Source: Winogradskyella alexanderae
GTDB taxonomy: Bacteria > Bacteroidota > Bacteroidia > Flavobacteriales > Flavobacteriaceae
Direction: 5' to 3'
Length of the DNA: 64,000 nt
Assembly (NCBI RefSeq): GCF_020166335.1
Contig: NZ_JAIUJR010000007.1
Location: 1-64,000, forward strand
Shown here: one piece after another, positions 16,399 to 28,696 of the stretch
Position numbering within the stretch: the stretch's first letter is position 1
Layout: each line of letters opens with the position of its first letter
Position numbers and translations under genes: made by a program
Notes under the pieces: generated by a model
What the model was told of the DNA's origin: nothing
The model's input: only the letters and a program-made list of their open reading frames with translations
The model's database searches: none

Positions 16399-17108
16399 TT
16401 CCTTTTAAGAATAAATATTGAAGGTCTTTTATGAAAATCTTCTTTATTTTTTTTCCATTCTTTAGCTGTCATAGTTTTAATATATTCTGTAGGTAGGGTA
16501 ATATCACATGCGACACATAGTTTTGTGTCTGAATGAAGAAAGGTGGTTAAATCCTCTAGTAATTTATTATTTCTATAAGGCGTTTCAATAAATATCTGCG
16601 TTTGATTTTGTTCAGAAGAGAGCCGTTCAAGTGTTTTTATTTTTTGCTTTCTTTCGACTTTATCAATGGGTAAGTACCCATTAAATGCAAAGTTTTGTCC
16701 ATTCATTCCAGATGCCATAAGTGCAAGCAATAAAGAAGATGGTCCTACTAGTGGTACAACTTTTATCTTCATTTCGTGAGCTAAAGAAACAATCTCTGCG
16801 CCAGGATCGGCAATGGCTGGACAACCTGCTTCAGATAGCAGGCCTACTGAAGTTCCTTTTAAACAAGGATTCAAAAAGGTATTGCGTTCGCCTTCACTTG
16901 TGTATTTATTTAAGACATTAATTTTGAGAGAGGGTTGCGATTTACCGGGTGAAACACGTTTTATGAAGCGTCTTGCTGTTTTCTCATTTTCAACAATATA
17001 ATCATCAATATTTTCAATTATTTTTTTAATAGTCATGGGCAGTACCTCTAGAGGAGGGGTATCGCCTAGTCTTGTCGGTATCAAATATAATTTACCGTAT
17101 TCCTCCAT
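16395..17108 (-). CDS. RsmI-like SAM-dependent methyltransferase (tetrapyrrole methylase fold)
   Basis: The 237-residue protein has the tetrapyrrole-methylase fold with the RsmI-type motifs LYLIPTRLGD, LLSEAGCPAIADPGAE, VPLVGPSSLLLALMASG and FIETPYRN. RsmI 2'-O-methylates C1402 of 16S rRNA. The N-terminus differs from canonical RsmI (LIPTRLGD for VATPIGN), so this belongs to the divergent, shorter relatives in Bacteroidota and the substrate is less certain. The gene starts 2 bp after the upstream stop, so it is cotranscribed with it. Confidence 0.82.
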   Translation of the reverse strand: MEEYGKLYLIPTRLGDTPPLEVLPMTIKKIIENIDDYIVENEKTARRFIKRVSPGKSQPSLKINVLNKYTSEGERNTFLNPCLKGTSVGLLSEAGCPAIADPGAEIVSLAHEMKIKVVPLVGPSSLLLALMASGMNGQNFAFNGYLPIDKVERKQKIKTLERLSSEQNQTQIFIETPYRNNKLLEDLTTFLHSDTKLCVACDITLPTEYIKTMTAKEWKKNKEDFHKRPSIFILKRN

Positions 17109-17110
17109 GA

Positions 17111-18511
17111 TTAATTAATAATGACTTTATAGTTCTTGATTTCTCCAATGTTTGAGCGCAATTCTAAAATATATATGCCTTCTAAGATATCAGTAATATT
17201 AAGCTGGAGTATACTAGCATTTTCTTGAATAACGGTTTTTACCTTTTTTCCTTGAATGTCAATTAAAGAAATAGTAATTAGTTCATTTTGAGCCAATCCT
17301 GAAAAATTGATATTTAACAATTCTGAGGTAGGATTTGGATAAATCTTTAATTGGTCAAGTTCAAATTCTTCTGTACTCAACAAATTATCTACCAATTTGT
17401 ATATGTTTCCAGTTGTAATGTCAGAAATGTAAAGTTCGCCATTGACGTCTTCACCAAATGCTACCCAATTTCCTGAAAAATCAGTCAAGGTCATGTCCCA
17501 ATTGGGTCCATTTTCAGTTAAGTATCCAATTTCGCCGCTGCAATAATCAGCAAAAAAATATAGACCATTGAAATTAGCATAAGTACTTCCTTGATAACGG
17601 TAGCCTCCTGTAATTGAGCATTTAAAAAGTCCATTACTTGAATGATTGTATTCTGCGACGGGATAGGTCAAAGTATTTGGATTTGGACATCCACTCGTAT
17701 TGTAGGTAGCATTACCCTCATAGCATCGCCAACCATAATTCAGTCCTGCGTCTGAAATAGAAGCTTTATTTATTTCTTCATATTCTTGCTGGCCAACATC
17801 TGCAATCCATATGTCTCCATTTAGACTGTCAAACGAAAACTTCCAAGGATTTCTTAAGCCATAGCCCCAAATTTCTTCGCTATTAGTAGGGCTATCCTTG
17901 AAAGGGTTATCAGACGGTATTGCATAATTATTGCCATCTTCAGTATTATCCACATCAATCCGAAGTATTTTTCCTAATAGATTTGTTAGATTTTGAGAGT
18001 TATTTAGAGGATCACCTCCAGACCCTCCGTCACCAGAGGATATATAAAGATAACCGTCAGGACCAAAAGCCATGTCACCACCATTATGATTAGAAAATGG
18101 TTGGGAGTACGTAAGTATTATTAATTCGGAGTTGGGATCAGCAAGTAAAGGATTGGTAGTACTTCTATTAAATCGTGCTATTACAGTGTTGCCTGAATTA
18201 TTAATGTAGTTTACATAAAAAAAACCATTACTAGTGTAGTTTGGATGAAAGGCTAGACCGAGAAGTCCACGTTCATTTCCAGTATTTATAACTTGCGAAT
18301 CAATATTTAGAAAAGGTGCGGTTTCAATGGTGCCATCTGCATTTACAATTTTAATATAACCATCTTGCTCAACAACATATAACTTATCATCTCCTGCATG
18401 TTTTATAGTTACGGGTCTATCCAAATTCTGAGCAAATAACTGGATGTCTAATTCCTGTGCAGACAGTAAGAGACCATATAAAAAACAACTTAATATGGCA
18501 ACGTATTTCAT
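17111..18511 (-). CDS. Secreted PQQ-dependent sugar dehydrogenase-like beta-propeller with T9SS sorting domain
   Basis: The 466-residue protein has a signal peptide (ending LLLSAQ), a glucose/sorbosone dehydrogenase-type six-bladed propeller (RGLLGLAFHPNY, SNHNGGDMAFGPDGYLYISSGDGG, IWGYGLRNPWKFSFD, NYGWRCYEG) and a C-terminal type A sorting domain from LKIYPNPTSELLNINF to the end. It is predicted to be exported by type IX secretion. PQQ dependence and substrate are only inferred from the family. An open frame adds a TTG at 18517; the ATG at 18511 gives the better signal peptide. Confidence 0.87.
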   Translation of the reverse strand: MKYVAILSCFLYGLLLSAQELDIQLFAQNLDRPVTIKHAGDDKLYVVEQDGYIKIVNADGTIETAPFLNIDSQVINTGNERGLLGLAFHPNYTSNGFFYVNYINNSGNTVIARFNRSTTNPLLADPNSELIILTYSQPFSNHNGGDMAFGPDGYLYISSGDGGSGGDPLNNSQNLTNLLGKILRIDVDNTEDGNNYAIPSDNPFKDSPTNSEEIWGYGLRNPWKFSFDSLNGDIWIADVGQQEYEEINKASISDAGLNYGWRCYEGNATYNTSGCPNPNTLTYPVAEYNHSSNGLFKCSITGGYRYQGSTYANFNGLYFFADYCSGEIGYLTENGPNWDMTLTDFSGNWVAFGEDVNGELYISDITTGNIYKLVDNLLSTEEFELDQLKIYPNPTSELLNINFSGLAQNELITISLIDIQGKKVKTVIQENASILQLNITDILEGIYILELRSNIGEIKNYKVIIN

Positions 18512-18578
18512 ATCCAATTTTTTTGACTTGCTTAAAATTACAAAAAAGTAAAACTTTTTGCTGTGCTTGTTCTGTAAT

Positions 18579-19028
18579 TTAAATTTGTCTTATTAAAAGG
18601 TCGCAGGTTTCATCCAAAAGGTTGAATACATATTCAAAATCGGATTGATCACCATAATAAGGATCAGGAACATTTTTATTGGTAAGAGAGTCATTGGCTT
18701 GTAATAAGAGTTTTACTTTCATTGTATCATTACTATTACGAGCAAGATTAATAATATCTCGATAATTAGATTCATCCATGGCAAAAATGAGGTCAAAATT
18801 ATCGAAGTCATTAACCTCAAATGACCGTGCTCTTTGAGAACTAATGTTTATTCCATTTTGTTTTGCAACCTTGATTGACCTTATATCTGGCTTTTTCCCG
18901 ATATGATAAGACGCAGTTCCTGCTGAATCAACAAAATAGTCTTTAGAAGAAAGTTTAGAAGCTAAAATACCGTGTGCCAATGGTGACCGACATATATTGC
19001 CCAGGCACACCATCAAAATCCTTGTCAT
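18579..19028 (-). CDS. Low-molecular-weight protein-tyrosine phosphatase
   Basis: The 149-residue protein has the P-loop CLGNICRS near its start (Cys8 nucleophile, Arg14) and the general-acid motif DPYYGD near residue 120, so it should be active. Family members dephosphorylate tyrosine kinases of capsule systems or low-molecular substrates. It follows dnaA by 11 bp, so it is cotranscribed with it; no exopolysaccharide genes are nearby. Confidence 0.93.
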   Translation of the reverse strand: MTRILMVCLGNICRSPLAHGILASKLSSKDYFVDSAGTASYHIGKKPDIRSIKVAKQNGINISSQRARSFEVNDFDNFDLIFAMDESNYRDIINLARNSNDTMKVKLLLQANDSLTNKNVPDPYYGDQSDFEYVFNLLDETCDLLIRQI

Positions 19029-19039
19029 CCTAGATTTTT

Positions 19040-20467
19040 TTAGAGAGATAATTTTTTAGAAAGATCCTCTACGTACTTTCTAAACTGCTTATCTGTAGAG
19101 GAGAGGTTATCTACTGTTTTACAAGCATGTAGTACAGTGGCGTGATCTCTTTGGCCAATTTGGGATCCAATACTGGCTAATGAAGCTTTAGTATATTTCT
19201 TTGCAAAAAACATAGCCAATTGACGAGCTTGAACAATATGGCGTTTTCTGGTTTTGGATTGAAGTGTGCTAACATCCATCTGAAAATAATCTGAAACTAC
19301 TTTCTGAATGTAATCAATAGATACTTCGCGTTTTGTGTTTTTAACGAATTTCTCGACAATATCCTTAGCCAGACTTAAGGTAATTTCTTTTTTATTGAAT
19401 GAGGATTGTGCTATTAATGAAATTATAGCACCTTCTAATTCTCTCACATTACTTTTTATGTGCTTTGCAACATATTCTACTATCTCTTCAGGCATTTCAA
19501 CACCATCTCTATATAATTTGTTTTTTAAGATGGATACCCGTGTTTCAAAATCAGGAGTTTGCAATTCTGCTGAAAGCCCCCATTTAAAGCGAGAAAGCAA
19601 GCGCTGCTCAATATCTTGCATATCTACAGGTGGTTTGTCACTTGTTAGAATTACCTGTTTACCATTTTGATGTAAATGGTTGAAGATATGGAAGAACACA
19701 TCTTGAGTCCCTGTTTTACCAGACAAAAACTGAACATCGTCAATAATTAAGACATCTATAATCTGGTAAAAATGTATAAAGTCGTTTCTGTTATTCTTTT
19801 TAACTGAATCTATGTATTGTTGTGTAAACTTTTCAGCTGAAATATATAAGACTGTTTTTTCGGGATATTTATCTTTAATATCTACACCAATTGCATGAGC
19901 CAAATGTGTTTTCCCCAATCCTACGCCACCAAAAATTAATAGCGGATTAAATGATGTCCCGCCTGGTTTGTTTGCTACTGCAATTCCTGCATTTCTTGCT
20001 AGGCGATTTGAATCCCCTTCTAAAAAATTATCAAAATTATAACTAGGATTAAGTTGCGACTCAATTTTTACGTTTCTAATGCCAGGTATAATAAAAGGGT
20101 TTTTTAATTCTGGGCTTTTATTATCAAAGGGTACATCTACATCTTGTGACTTAAGGGCTGATCTATTAGAGCTTGGTATTTTTTCAGTAAATGGTTGCCT
20201 ATTTCCATAGGTGTTCTCCATTTTAATGACATATACCAATTTGGCATCTTCCCCTAGCTCTTTTGTTAAGGCAACTTTTAAGATTTTAACATAGTGTTCT
20301 TCTAGCCATTCATAGAAAAATTTACTTGGTACTTGAATACTTAGAGCATTGCCAGAAAGTTTAACCGCTTTAATTGGCTCAAACCATGTTTTGTAGGCTT
20401 GTGGTTGAATGTTATCCTTTATAAAATCAAGACAGTTATCCCATACAGATTGAGCGGTTACCTCCAT
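19040..20467 (-). CDS. dnaA: Chromosomal replication initiator protein DnaA
   Basis: DnaA binds oriC and opens it. The 475-residue protein has the N-terminal interaction domain, a variable linker (about 90-125), the AAA+ domain with Walker A GGVGLGKTH and Walker B LIIDDVQFL, and the DNA-binding domain IV with the signature around GQRDHATVLHACKTV. It heads a minus-strand run with the phosphatase, the sugar dehydrogenase-like gene and the methylase. dnaN is not next to it, and no DnaA-box cluster is visible upstream (20468-20663), so the replication origin is probably elsewhere. Confidence 0.97.
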   Translation of the reverse strand: MEVTAQSVWDNCLDFIKDNIQPQAYKTWFEPIKAVKLSGNALSIQVPSKFFYEWLEEHYVKILKVALTKELGEDAKLVYVIKMENTYGNRQPFTEKIPSSNRSALKSQDVDVPFDNKSPELKNPFIIPGIRNVKIESQLNPSYNFDNFLEGDSNRLARNAGIAVANKPGGTSFNPLLIFGGVGLGKTHLAHAIGVDIKDKYPEKTVLYISAEKFTQQYIDSVKKNNRNDFIHFYQIIDVLIIDDVQFLSGKTGTQDVFFHIFNHLHQNGKQVILTSDKPPVDMQDIEQRLLSRFKWGLSAELQTPDFETRVSILKNKLYRDGVEMPEEIVEYVAKHIKSNVRELEGAIISLIAQSSFNKKEITLSLAKDIVEKFVKNTKREVSIDYIQKVVSDYFQMDVSTLQSKTRKRHIVQARQLAMFFAKKYTKASLASIGSQIGQRDHATVLHACKTVDNLSSTDKQFRKYVEDLSKKLSL

Positions 20468-20663
20468 GCTTTGAGTTAATATTTTGTATTGTTAGTTAGA
20501 TTAGCAAAAAAAAAGAGAACTGAATTTCTCTCGTTTAATATCGAACAAATATGTGAACAAAATTCTTAAAAAAAAAATGAATTTCTATTGAATTTTAAGA
20601 TTTTTTTTCCCATGTTTAAATTCGTCTGAAAGTACAAATTTTTTATCAGAAAAACGCACTTAA

Positions 20664-21071
20664 ATGAAATTAAATGAAACGCAAATTAGGGTGCGTTATG
20701 GCGAGACAGACCAAATGGGCGTTGTGTATCACGCCAATTACGCAGTATATTTTGAAGTTGGCCGAACGGAATGGCTAAGGGAGTTTGGACTGAGCTATAG
20801 TGGGATGGAAGCAGAGGGTATAATGTTACCAGTTATATCACTTAGCATAAACTACAAAAATTCAGCACGTTATGACGATGTGCTTAAAGTAATAACTCGA
20901 CTAAAAAAAATGCCTACCGCAACTATAGACTTTGAATATGAGCTAGTTAAGAAATCAGGAGAACTCCTAGCAACGGGAAGCACAACATTGGCATTTATTG
21001 ACATGAAACGAAATCGACCTACGCGATGTCCAAAATATCTTTTAGATAAACTGCAAAATTATTCGTTATAA
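20664..21071 (+). CDS. Acyl-CoA thioesterase of the YbgC/4HBT hot-dog family
   Basis: The 135-residue single hot-dog protein carries RVRYGETDQMGVVYHANYAVYFEVGRTEWLR-type family motifs, here with the catalytic Asp in ETDQMGVVYHANY. Such enzymes hydrolyse acyl-CoA esters; in proteobacteria YbgC is linked to the Tol-Pal system, but no tol genes are here. It is transcribed away from dnaA; its stop overlaps the convergent YigZ stop by a few bases. Confidence 0.92.
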   Translation: MKLNETQIRVRYGETDQMGVVYHANYAVYFEVGRTEWLREFGLSYSGMEAEGIMLPVISLSINYKNSARYDDVLKVITRLKKMPTATIDFEYELVKKSGELLATGSTTLAFIDMKRNRPTRCPKYLLDKLQNYSL

Positions 21072-21677
21072 TTCAAGTGTTTCGACGCCATAAAAATTCT
21101 CAAACAAGGTAACTAATTGTTGGTAGTTACTTTTTCTGACAGATATTTCCAACAGGCAGTCCATTTCCAAGACTTGTTTGGATATTTCAACGTTATTTTC
21201 TTTAAGTAATCTTAGTACTTTACTCAAGTTTTTATATTCAAATTTAAGCTGAAGCGATTTATTTATTGTCTTTTCAATAATAGTTGCGGATGTTAAAGCC
21301 AATTGCGCACTTGTTTTATAGGCATTTATTAAGCCGCTTACTCCAAGCTTAACACCACCAAAGTAGCGTACAACAACAACTAAAATATTTGTTAGGCTAA
21401 ACGATTGGATCTGACCAAAAATTGGCATACCTGCAGAATTGTTTGGTTCGCCGTCATCATTAGCCCTAAAGATGATCTGCTCTGTTCCAATTTGGTATGC
21501 ATAGCACCAATGTTTAGCTGTATGATGTTTTTTCTTTAGTTCTTCCAGATATCGTTTAACCGTATTTTCATTATCAACAGGATAGGCATAGCCGTAAAAT
21601 TTACTGTTTTTATCTTTAAAGAGTTCCCCCTCGTTTTGTTTTAAAATGGTCTTGTATTTGTCAATGTTATCTTTCAA
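21066..21677 (-). CDS. YigZ/IMPACT family protein
   Basis: The 203-residue protein has the UPF0029 N-terminal domain with KFYGYAYPV, HHTAKHWCYAYQIG, DDGEPNNSAGMPI and VVVRYFGGVKLGVSGLINAY, then the DUF1949 C-terminal domain. The molecular role is unclear; eukaryotic IMPACT acts in translation control. I chose the TTG at 21677. It forms TTGA with the EamA stop, the usual stop-start coupling, and gives the family's N-terminal length. The ATG at 21728 would add 17 unconserved residues and a 55-bp overlap. Confidence 0.87.
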   Translation of the reverse strand: MKDNIDKYKTILKQNEGELFKDKNSKFYGYAYPVDNENTVKRYLEELKKKHHTAKHWCYAYQIGTEQIIFRANDDGEPNNSAGMPIFGQIQSFSLTNILVVVVRYFGGVKLGVSGLINAYKTSAQLALTSATIIEKTINKSLQLKFEYKNLSKVLRLLKENNVEISKQVLEMDCLLEISVRKSNYQQLVTLFENFYGVETLEL

Positions 21678-22525
21678 GCCAATGTCACTATAATTATTGA
21701 AATCATTGCTATAAAAATCCCAGCCCAATTCTTTTTGGAAATTTTTTCTTTAAAAAGAAATAGTCCAACCAGGGTTGAAAATGCCACAATACCAACATTA
21801 ATAATGGTAAATACTGTTGAGGTTTCATAGCCATCAACTCTCAGGGCCTTTAATAAATAGTATATGGAAGCATAATTTAAAATGCCTAATGCCATTCCAA
21901 AGGGAATACTTTTAAATTTTGGTTTGCTTTTCTGCTTAATAGAATTAAAAATCAAAACACCCATACCTATAAAGAATGCCATGGCGAATATGGTAGCAGA
22001 AAACAATGGAATTTTATCATCTGGAGCAAAGTAATTCACCAAAGTGTCAATAGTACCTGATCCAAAAAACAATAGAATTGGCAGGTAAATTGATTGTGTT
22101 AAGATCACATTGTCTTTATCCCTAACTGAGGTTAAATATACCGCAACAAGTGCCATAAATATTCCAGTTAATTTTATGAACCCAGCACTTTCCTTAAATA
22201 CAATAATACCAAACACTATTGGTATTATAACACTCATCTTACTGGCAACAGAAGCAACAGATAAGCCGTTAGTCTGTGCTGTGAGCGCCATTACATTAAA
22301 AATTAGTATAAACAAGAAACCTAATCCTACTGCCCCATAAAACCATGAAGAATTTATAATTTCACCTAAATTAATTAGGCCATCGTATAGGGTAATACCA
22401 CAAATAAATGCTGTAATGTAATTTACCACAATAGCTTGGAGTGTATTAACATCGTATTTTTTAAACAGTTTGAAAAAAACAAAAATGCCTGTAGAAGAGA
22501 GTATGCAGAAGACCAAATAAATCAA
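21674..22525 (-). CDS. EamA/DMT family transporter
   Basis: The 283-residue protein has about ten hydrophobic helices in two repeats of five, the drug/metabolite transporter layout, with EamA features such as VASKMSVIIPIVFGIIVFKE in the first half and FTIINVGIVAFSTLVGLFLFKEK in the second. Substrate unknown. It overlaps the upstream HAD gene by 4 bp and the downstream YigZ gene by TTGA. Confidence 0.87.
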   Translation of the reverse strand: MIYLVFCILSSTGIFVFFKLFKKYDVNTLQAIVVNYITAFICGITLYDGLINLGEIINSSWFYGAVGLGFLFILIFNVMALTAQTNGLSVASVASKMSVIIPIVFGIIVFKESAGFIKLTGIFMALVAVYLTSVRDKDNVILTQSIYLPILLFFGSGTIDTLVNYFAPDDKIPLFSATIFAMAFFIGMGVLIFNSIKQKSKPKFKSIPFGMALGILNYASIYYLLKALRVDGYETSTVFTIINVGIVAFSTLVGLFLFKEKISKKNWAGIFIAMISIIIVTLA

Positions 22526-23133
22526 AACAGATGCTTTTTAATTTTGAACAGGTCAACAATGTCTTCTCTTGTTTCATCTATATTCCAAGTATGAATACCT
22601 AATTTTGAAGCAGTCTTTGTGTTTTCGGCAGTATCGTCAATAAAAAGACAGTTATTTGGGGTTAACTGATTATCTCTCAAAACAAAATCAAAAATTTCAG
22701 TGTCAGGTTTTCTCATTCTTATTTCGTGAGACAAGTAAAACTGATCAAAGCATGTTTTGAATTCTTCGAAAAAATCAACCTTATTTTTAATCCAGTCGAT
22801 GTGCAATTCATTAGTGTTACTAAGTAAAATAAGCTTGAATCGTTTTGTTCTTGAAAGAGATTGAATGAATTCAAATCGGTAAAATGGAAAGTCCTTTAAA
22901 ATATAATTCCATGCGTTTACAATGTCCGTTGTCTCTAGATATGGAAATTTAGAAATGTAGAACCCAATAAAATCGTTTGTTGCTATTTTACCCAATTCAA
23001 AATTCTTGTTAGCTAAGAGCATGTCCTCTTCAAACGCATTTAATTTGAATAGATCAAGAGCATTTTGCATTGCACCTTGTTTATCCAAATTGATGAAAAC
23101 ATCCCCAAAATCAAAAATTAGAGTATCAATCAT
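22522..23133 (-). CDS. HAD-superfamily phosphatase
   Basis: The 203-residue protein shows motif I FDFGDV (first Asp at residue 8; the usual second Asp of DxD is Gly-Asp here), motif II LLSNT, and motif IV around LFIDDTAENT, the layout of YihX-like HAD phosphatases. Several such enzymes act on sugar phosphates. It overlaps ribD by 8 bp, so coexpression is likely; a role as the missing riboflavin-pathway phosphatase is possible but unproven. Confidence 0.88.
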   Translation of the reverse strand: MIDTLIFDFGDVFINLDKQGAMQNALDLFKLNAFEEDMLLANKNFELGKIATNDFIGFYISKFPYLETTDIVNAWNYILKDFPFYRFEFIQSLSRTKRFKLILLSNTNELHIDWIKNKVDFFEEFKTCFDQFYLSHEIRMRKPDTEIFDFVLRDNQLTPNNCLFIDDTAENTKTASKLGIHTWNIDETREDIVDLFKIKKHLF

Positions 23134-24223
23134 TGATGTAGATTTTTAAGGAGTCATCCAAGATCTTAGTTTCGGAAGTTTTGAAGCCATTAAATTTCGG
23201 AGCTTTTATGCCTTCTCCAAATAGTTGTCTACCTGAAAAAATACGTGCTTCATCCCAGAGATTTTCATCAATAAATGCTTGAAGCGTTTTTGCACCACCC
23301 TCAATTATTACTGAGTTTATCTGAGATCTATAAAGAACATCGCAAACTTGCAATGCAACTTGATGTTTTTTATTCCAATCAATATTTATAAAGGTGGCAT
23401 TAAGACCATTGTCTTTTGGTGGATAAATGGTCCAACCATTTTGGTTTTCATCTGTTTTGTTAGAGGTAGTCTCATTTCCACTTATTACTAGAGTGTCTGC
23501 CTCCTTATTTAGGCATTTATATTCTAATCCAATACTTGATTTTTGGTCCAATATTATTCTCACAGGATTTTTGCCGAACCAGTCCCTTACCGTTAAGGTT
23601 GGATTATCTTCGACAACTGTGTTGGTTCCAACTAAAATAGCTTGTTCTTGTGCGCGCCATTTATGTACAAGTTGTCTGGAGTACTGATTTGTAATCCAAA
23701 CAGGTTCTTTAGTGTCTTTGATTAATGGAGCAATATATCCGTCAGTAGTTTGTGCCCATTTTAAAATAATATATGGACGCTTGTTGTTATGATAGGTAAA
23801 GAACCGTTTGTGGTGTTTCTTACACTCGTTTTCTAAAACTCCCAACAAAACTTCACAGCCAGAGGCTCTAAGTTTTACGATTCCCTTTCCGGCTACTTCT
23901 GGATTATCATCTACGCAACCAATGACAACTTTTGGAATTTTATGTCTTATTATTAAATCACTACATGGCGGTGTTTTTCCATAATGGCTACACGGTTCTA
24001 ATGTCACATAGAGTGTGCTTTTGCTAAGTAATGCTTGGTCAGTAACGGAGTCTATGGCATTAACCTCTGCATGGGGACCACCATAGGCACTGGTATATCC
24101 TTCTCCAATTATTTGGTCATTAAAAACAATAACTGCACCTACCATTGGATTTGGTTGTGTTGTGCCCAATCCGTTTTTGGCAATTTGCAAACATCGTTTT
24201 ATGTAGATCTCGTGTACTTTCAA
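23126..24223 (-). CDS. ribD: Bifunctional riboflavin biosynthesis deaminase/reductase RibD
   Basis: RibD deaminates 2,5-diamino-6-ribosylamino-4(3H)-pyrimidinone 5'-phosphate and reduces the product's ribose side chain. The 365-residue protein has the zinc deaminase domain (His51 and Glu53 in HAEVNAID; Cys78 and Cys87 in PCSHYGKTPPC) and the reductase domain from about residue 145, with NSVIIEGG near the end. The start is TTG, placed directly behind the stop of the LEA-type gene (TAA TTG). Confidence 0.95.
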   Translation of the reverse strand: MKVHEIYIKRCLQIAKNGLGTTQPNPMVGAVIVFNDQIIGEGYTSAYGGPHAEVNAIDSVTDQALLSKSTLYVTLEPCSHYGKTPPCSDLIIRHKIPKVVIGCVDDNPEVAGKGIVKLRASGCEVLLGVLENECKKHHKRFFTYHNNKRPYIILKWAQTTDGYIAPLIKDTKEPVWITNQYSRQLVHKWRAQEQAILVGTNTVVEDNPTLTVRDWFGKNPVRIILDQKSSIGLEYKCLNKEADTLVISGNETTSNKTDENQNGWTIYPPKDNGLNATFINIDWNKKHQVALQVCDVLYRSQINSVIIEGGAKTLQAFIDENLWDEARIFSGRQLFGEGIKAPKFNGFKTSETKILDDSLKIYIND

Positions 24224-24679
24224 TTACAACTTTACTTTAATAATTCGTTCTTCGTCAATATTATAAGCTGAAGAAAAACCAAGCACTTTATAATTTATCT
24301 CACCCTGATATCTTACTTTGAGGCGCTGTGAGATTAAACTGCCCAACAAGCTGCCTAAATTATTTTTATCTACTAAACTATCTGTTGCAATTGAAACCAC
24401 CAATGGGATTGTGAATTCGTTTTTTGAGGGCACATCAAATTCTTCAGAAACGATATTTGCTACCTTTTTTTCATTTACAAATACCTTTAATCCTTTGGTT
24501 TTTAAAATGCCACCTACATCATTTGGGTTTTTAAACAGAGCGTCTGCACTTAAAGTTATGTTTTGTGAATCAACATTAACGACTTTTATTTTATTGAGTC
24601 CCAGGAACTCAGGTTTTTCCTTGATTTTGCAACCAAAAAATAGTATACAGCTTATTACGATGAGTCCAAATCTTTTCAT
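24224..24679 (-). CDS. LEA type 2-like lipoprotein
   Basis: From the ATG at 24679 the protein has 151 residues with a lipoprotein signal (ISCILFFGC) and a single beta-sandwich of LEA14/WHy type, marked by NPNDVGGILK and regular hydrophobic beta-strands. Such domains occur in envelope proteins of unknown role. The frame is open to 24715, but the longer form would bury the signal peptide. It heads the ribD-HAD-EamA-YigZ run with no gap to ribD. Confidence 0.78.
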   Translation of the reverse strand: MKRFGLIVISCILFFGCKIKEKPEFLGLNKIKVVNVDSQNITLSADALFKNPNDVGGILKTKGLKVFVNEKKVANIVSEEFDVPSKNEFTIPLVVSIATDSLVDKNNLGSLLGSLISQRLKVRYQGEINYKVLGFSSAYNIDEERIIKVKL

Positions 24680-24734
24680 GTAAAAAAACAGAATTATGGC
24701 TATCTTCATACCCAATTTTAATTCAAATAATTAA

Positions 24735-25226
24735 GTGCGTAAAGATACTATTGTTATCCGAGAAATTGAGCAAAAGGATAATCCAAAGATTGCTGAAGCA
24801 ATACGTACAGTACTCATTGAAATGGGAGTTCCTAAAGTAGGTACAGCTTACGAAGATAAATCTCTTGACTGCATGGCAGAAAGCTATGATGCGCCTAGGA
24901 AAAAATATTTTGTAGTTGCTAAAGGCGACGTCATCATCGGTGGGGCAGGAATTTCGCCCTTAGAAAATTACGATGGTAATGTGTGTGAATTGCAGAAAAT
25001 GTATTTTATGCCCGAGGCACGAGGTAAAGGATTGGGAAGCCTGATGATGAAAAAGTGTTTAACCTTTGCAAAAGAATCTGGCTTTGCCCAATGCTACTTA
25101 GAAACAATGCCTTATATGGATGATGCTCGTAAACTATACAAAAAGGTAGGTTTCAATTACATTGATCACCCCATGGGAGACACAGGTCATTATTCTTGCT
25201 CGGTTTGGATGTTAAAAGACTTATAA
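24735..25226 (+). CDS. GNAT family N-acetyltransferase
   Basis: The 163-residue protein has the GNAT core, with ELQKMYFMPEARGKGLGSLMMKKCL-type motif A split around ARGKGLGS and the later YLETMPYMDDARKLYKKVGF. Substrate unknown. The start is GTG at 24735. prmC follows after 1 bp, so the two are cotranscribed, but this does not show that it modifies translation factors. Confidence 0.88.
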   Translation: MRKDTIVIREIEQKDNPKIAEAIRTVLIEMGVPKVGTAYEDKSLDCMAESYDAPRKKYFVVAKGDVIIGGAGISPLENYDGNVCELQKMYFMPEARGKGLGSLMMKKCLTFAKESGFAQCYLETMPYMDDARKLYKKVGFNYIDHPMGDTGHYSCSVWMLKDL

Positions 25227-25227
25227 A

Positions 25228-26097
25228 TTGAAGGCAGTAGATATAAAAGCCATTTTTCATAAAGAACTTGATGCTATTTATGGTGCCAATGAGGTGACAA
25301 GTTTCTTTTACCTATGTTTAACACATTACTTAAATATCCAGCGATTTCAATTAGCAATACAACCTGAATTAACATTATCAAAGCAAGAAACTGATTTTTT
25401 CTTAAAAGCTTTAGAAGCTTTAAAACTTCAAGAACCAATACAATACATCTTGGGTGAAACAGAATTTTATGGACTTACTTTTAAGGTAAATAAAAATGTA
25501 CTTATTCCAAGACAAGAAACAGAGGAGTTGGTTGATTTAATTATTAAAAGTAGTGAAATTAAAAGAAAGCAAGCGCTGAGAGTTTTGGATATAGGCACAG
25601 GTAGTGGATGCATAGCAATAAGCCTTGCAAAACACATACCGTCTGCAACCGTTTTTGCTCTTGATATATCCAAACAAGCTTTAGACGTGGCCAAAGAAAA
25701 CGCTAAAATAAATGAAGTAGAAATACAATTTGTCTGTGCCGATATTTTGGATGAAAACAACCGTTATTCACGTTTTGAAGGATTGGAATTTGACATTATT
25801 GTGTCTAATCCACCGTATGTAAGACTGTCAGAGAAAAGTGAAATAATGCCAAATGTTCTTGAGCACGAACCTCATTTAGCACTGTTTGTTAGAGACAAAG
25901 ATCCATTAATCTTTTATAGAGCAATTACTGATTTTGCTAAAAAGAAATTAAAGCCAAAGGGACAATTATATTTTGAAATTAACCAGTATCTTGGTAAGGA
26001 AACCAAGCAACTTCTTATTGATGCAGATTTTACTGCTATTGAATTATTTGAAGATCTGAATTCAAACCAGCGCATGTTAAAAGGAACAAAAAAATAA
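25228..26097 (+). CDS. prmC: Peptide chain release factor N5-glutamine methyltransferase
   Basis: PrmC methylates the Gln of the GGQ motif in release factors 1 and 2. The 289-residue protein has the helical N-terminal domain, the motif QYILGETEFYGL, LIPRQETEELVD, the SAM loop LDIGTGSGCIAISLA and the catalytic NPPY (in IVSNPPYV). The start is TTG. The release factor gene itself is not in the window. Confidence 0.95.
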   Translation: MKAVDIKAIFHKELDAIYGANEVTSFFYLCLTHYLNIQRFQLAIQPELTLSKQETDFFLKALEALKLQEPIQYILGETEFYGLTFKVNKNVLIPRQETEELVDLIIKSSEIKRKQALRVLDIGTGSGCIAISLAKHIPSATVFALDISKQALDVAKENAKINEVEIQFVCADILDENNRYSRFEGLEFDIIVSNPPYVRLSEKSEIMPNVLEHEPHLALFVRDKDPLIFYRAITDFAKKKLKPKGQLYFEINQYLGKETKQLLIDADFTAIELFEDLNSNQRMLKGTKK

Positions 26098-26098
26098 G

Positions 26099-28676
<2,578 letters not shown>

Positions 28677-28696
28677 ATTCTTACAAAAAAATAGGT

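Noticed and set aside
20468..20663. Replication origin next to dnaA
   Set aside because: The 196-bp gap has no TTATCCACA-like box cluster, and dnaN/recF are not adjacent. It looks like divergent promoter sequence only.
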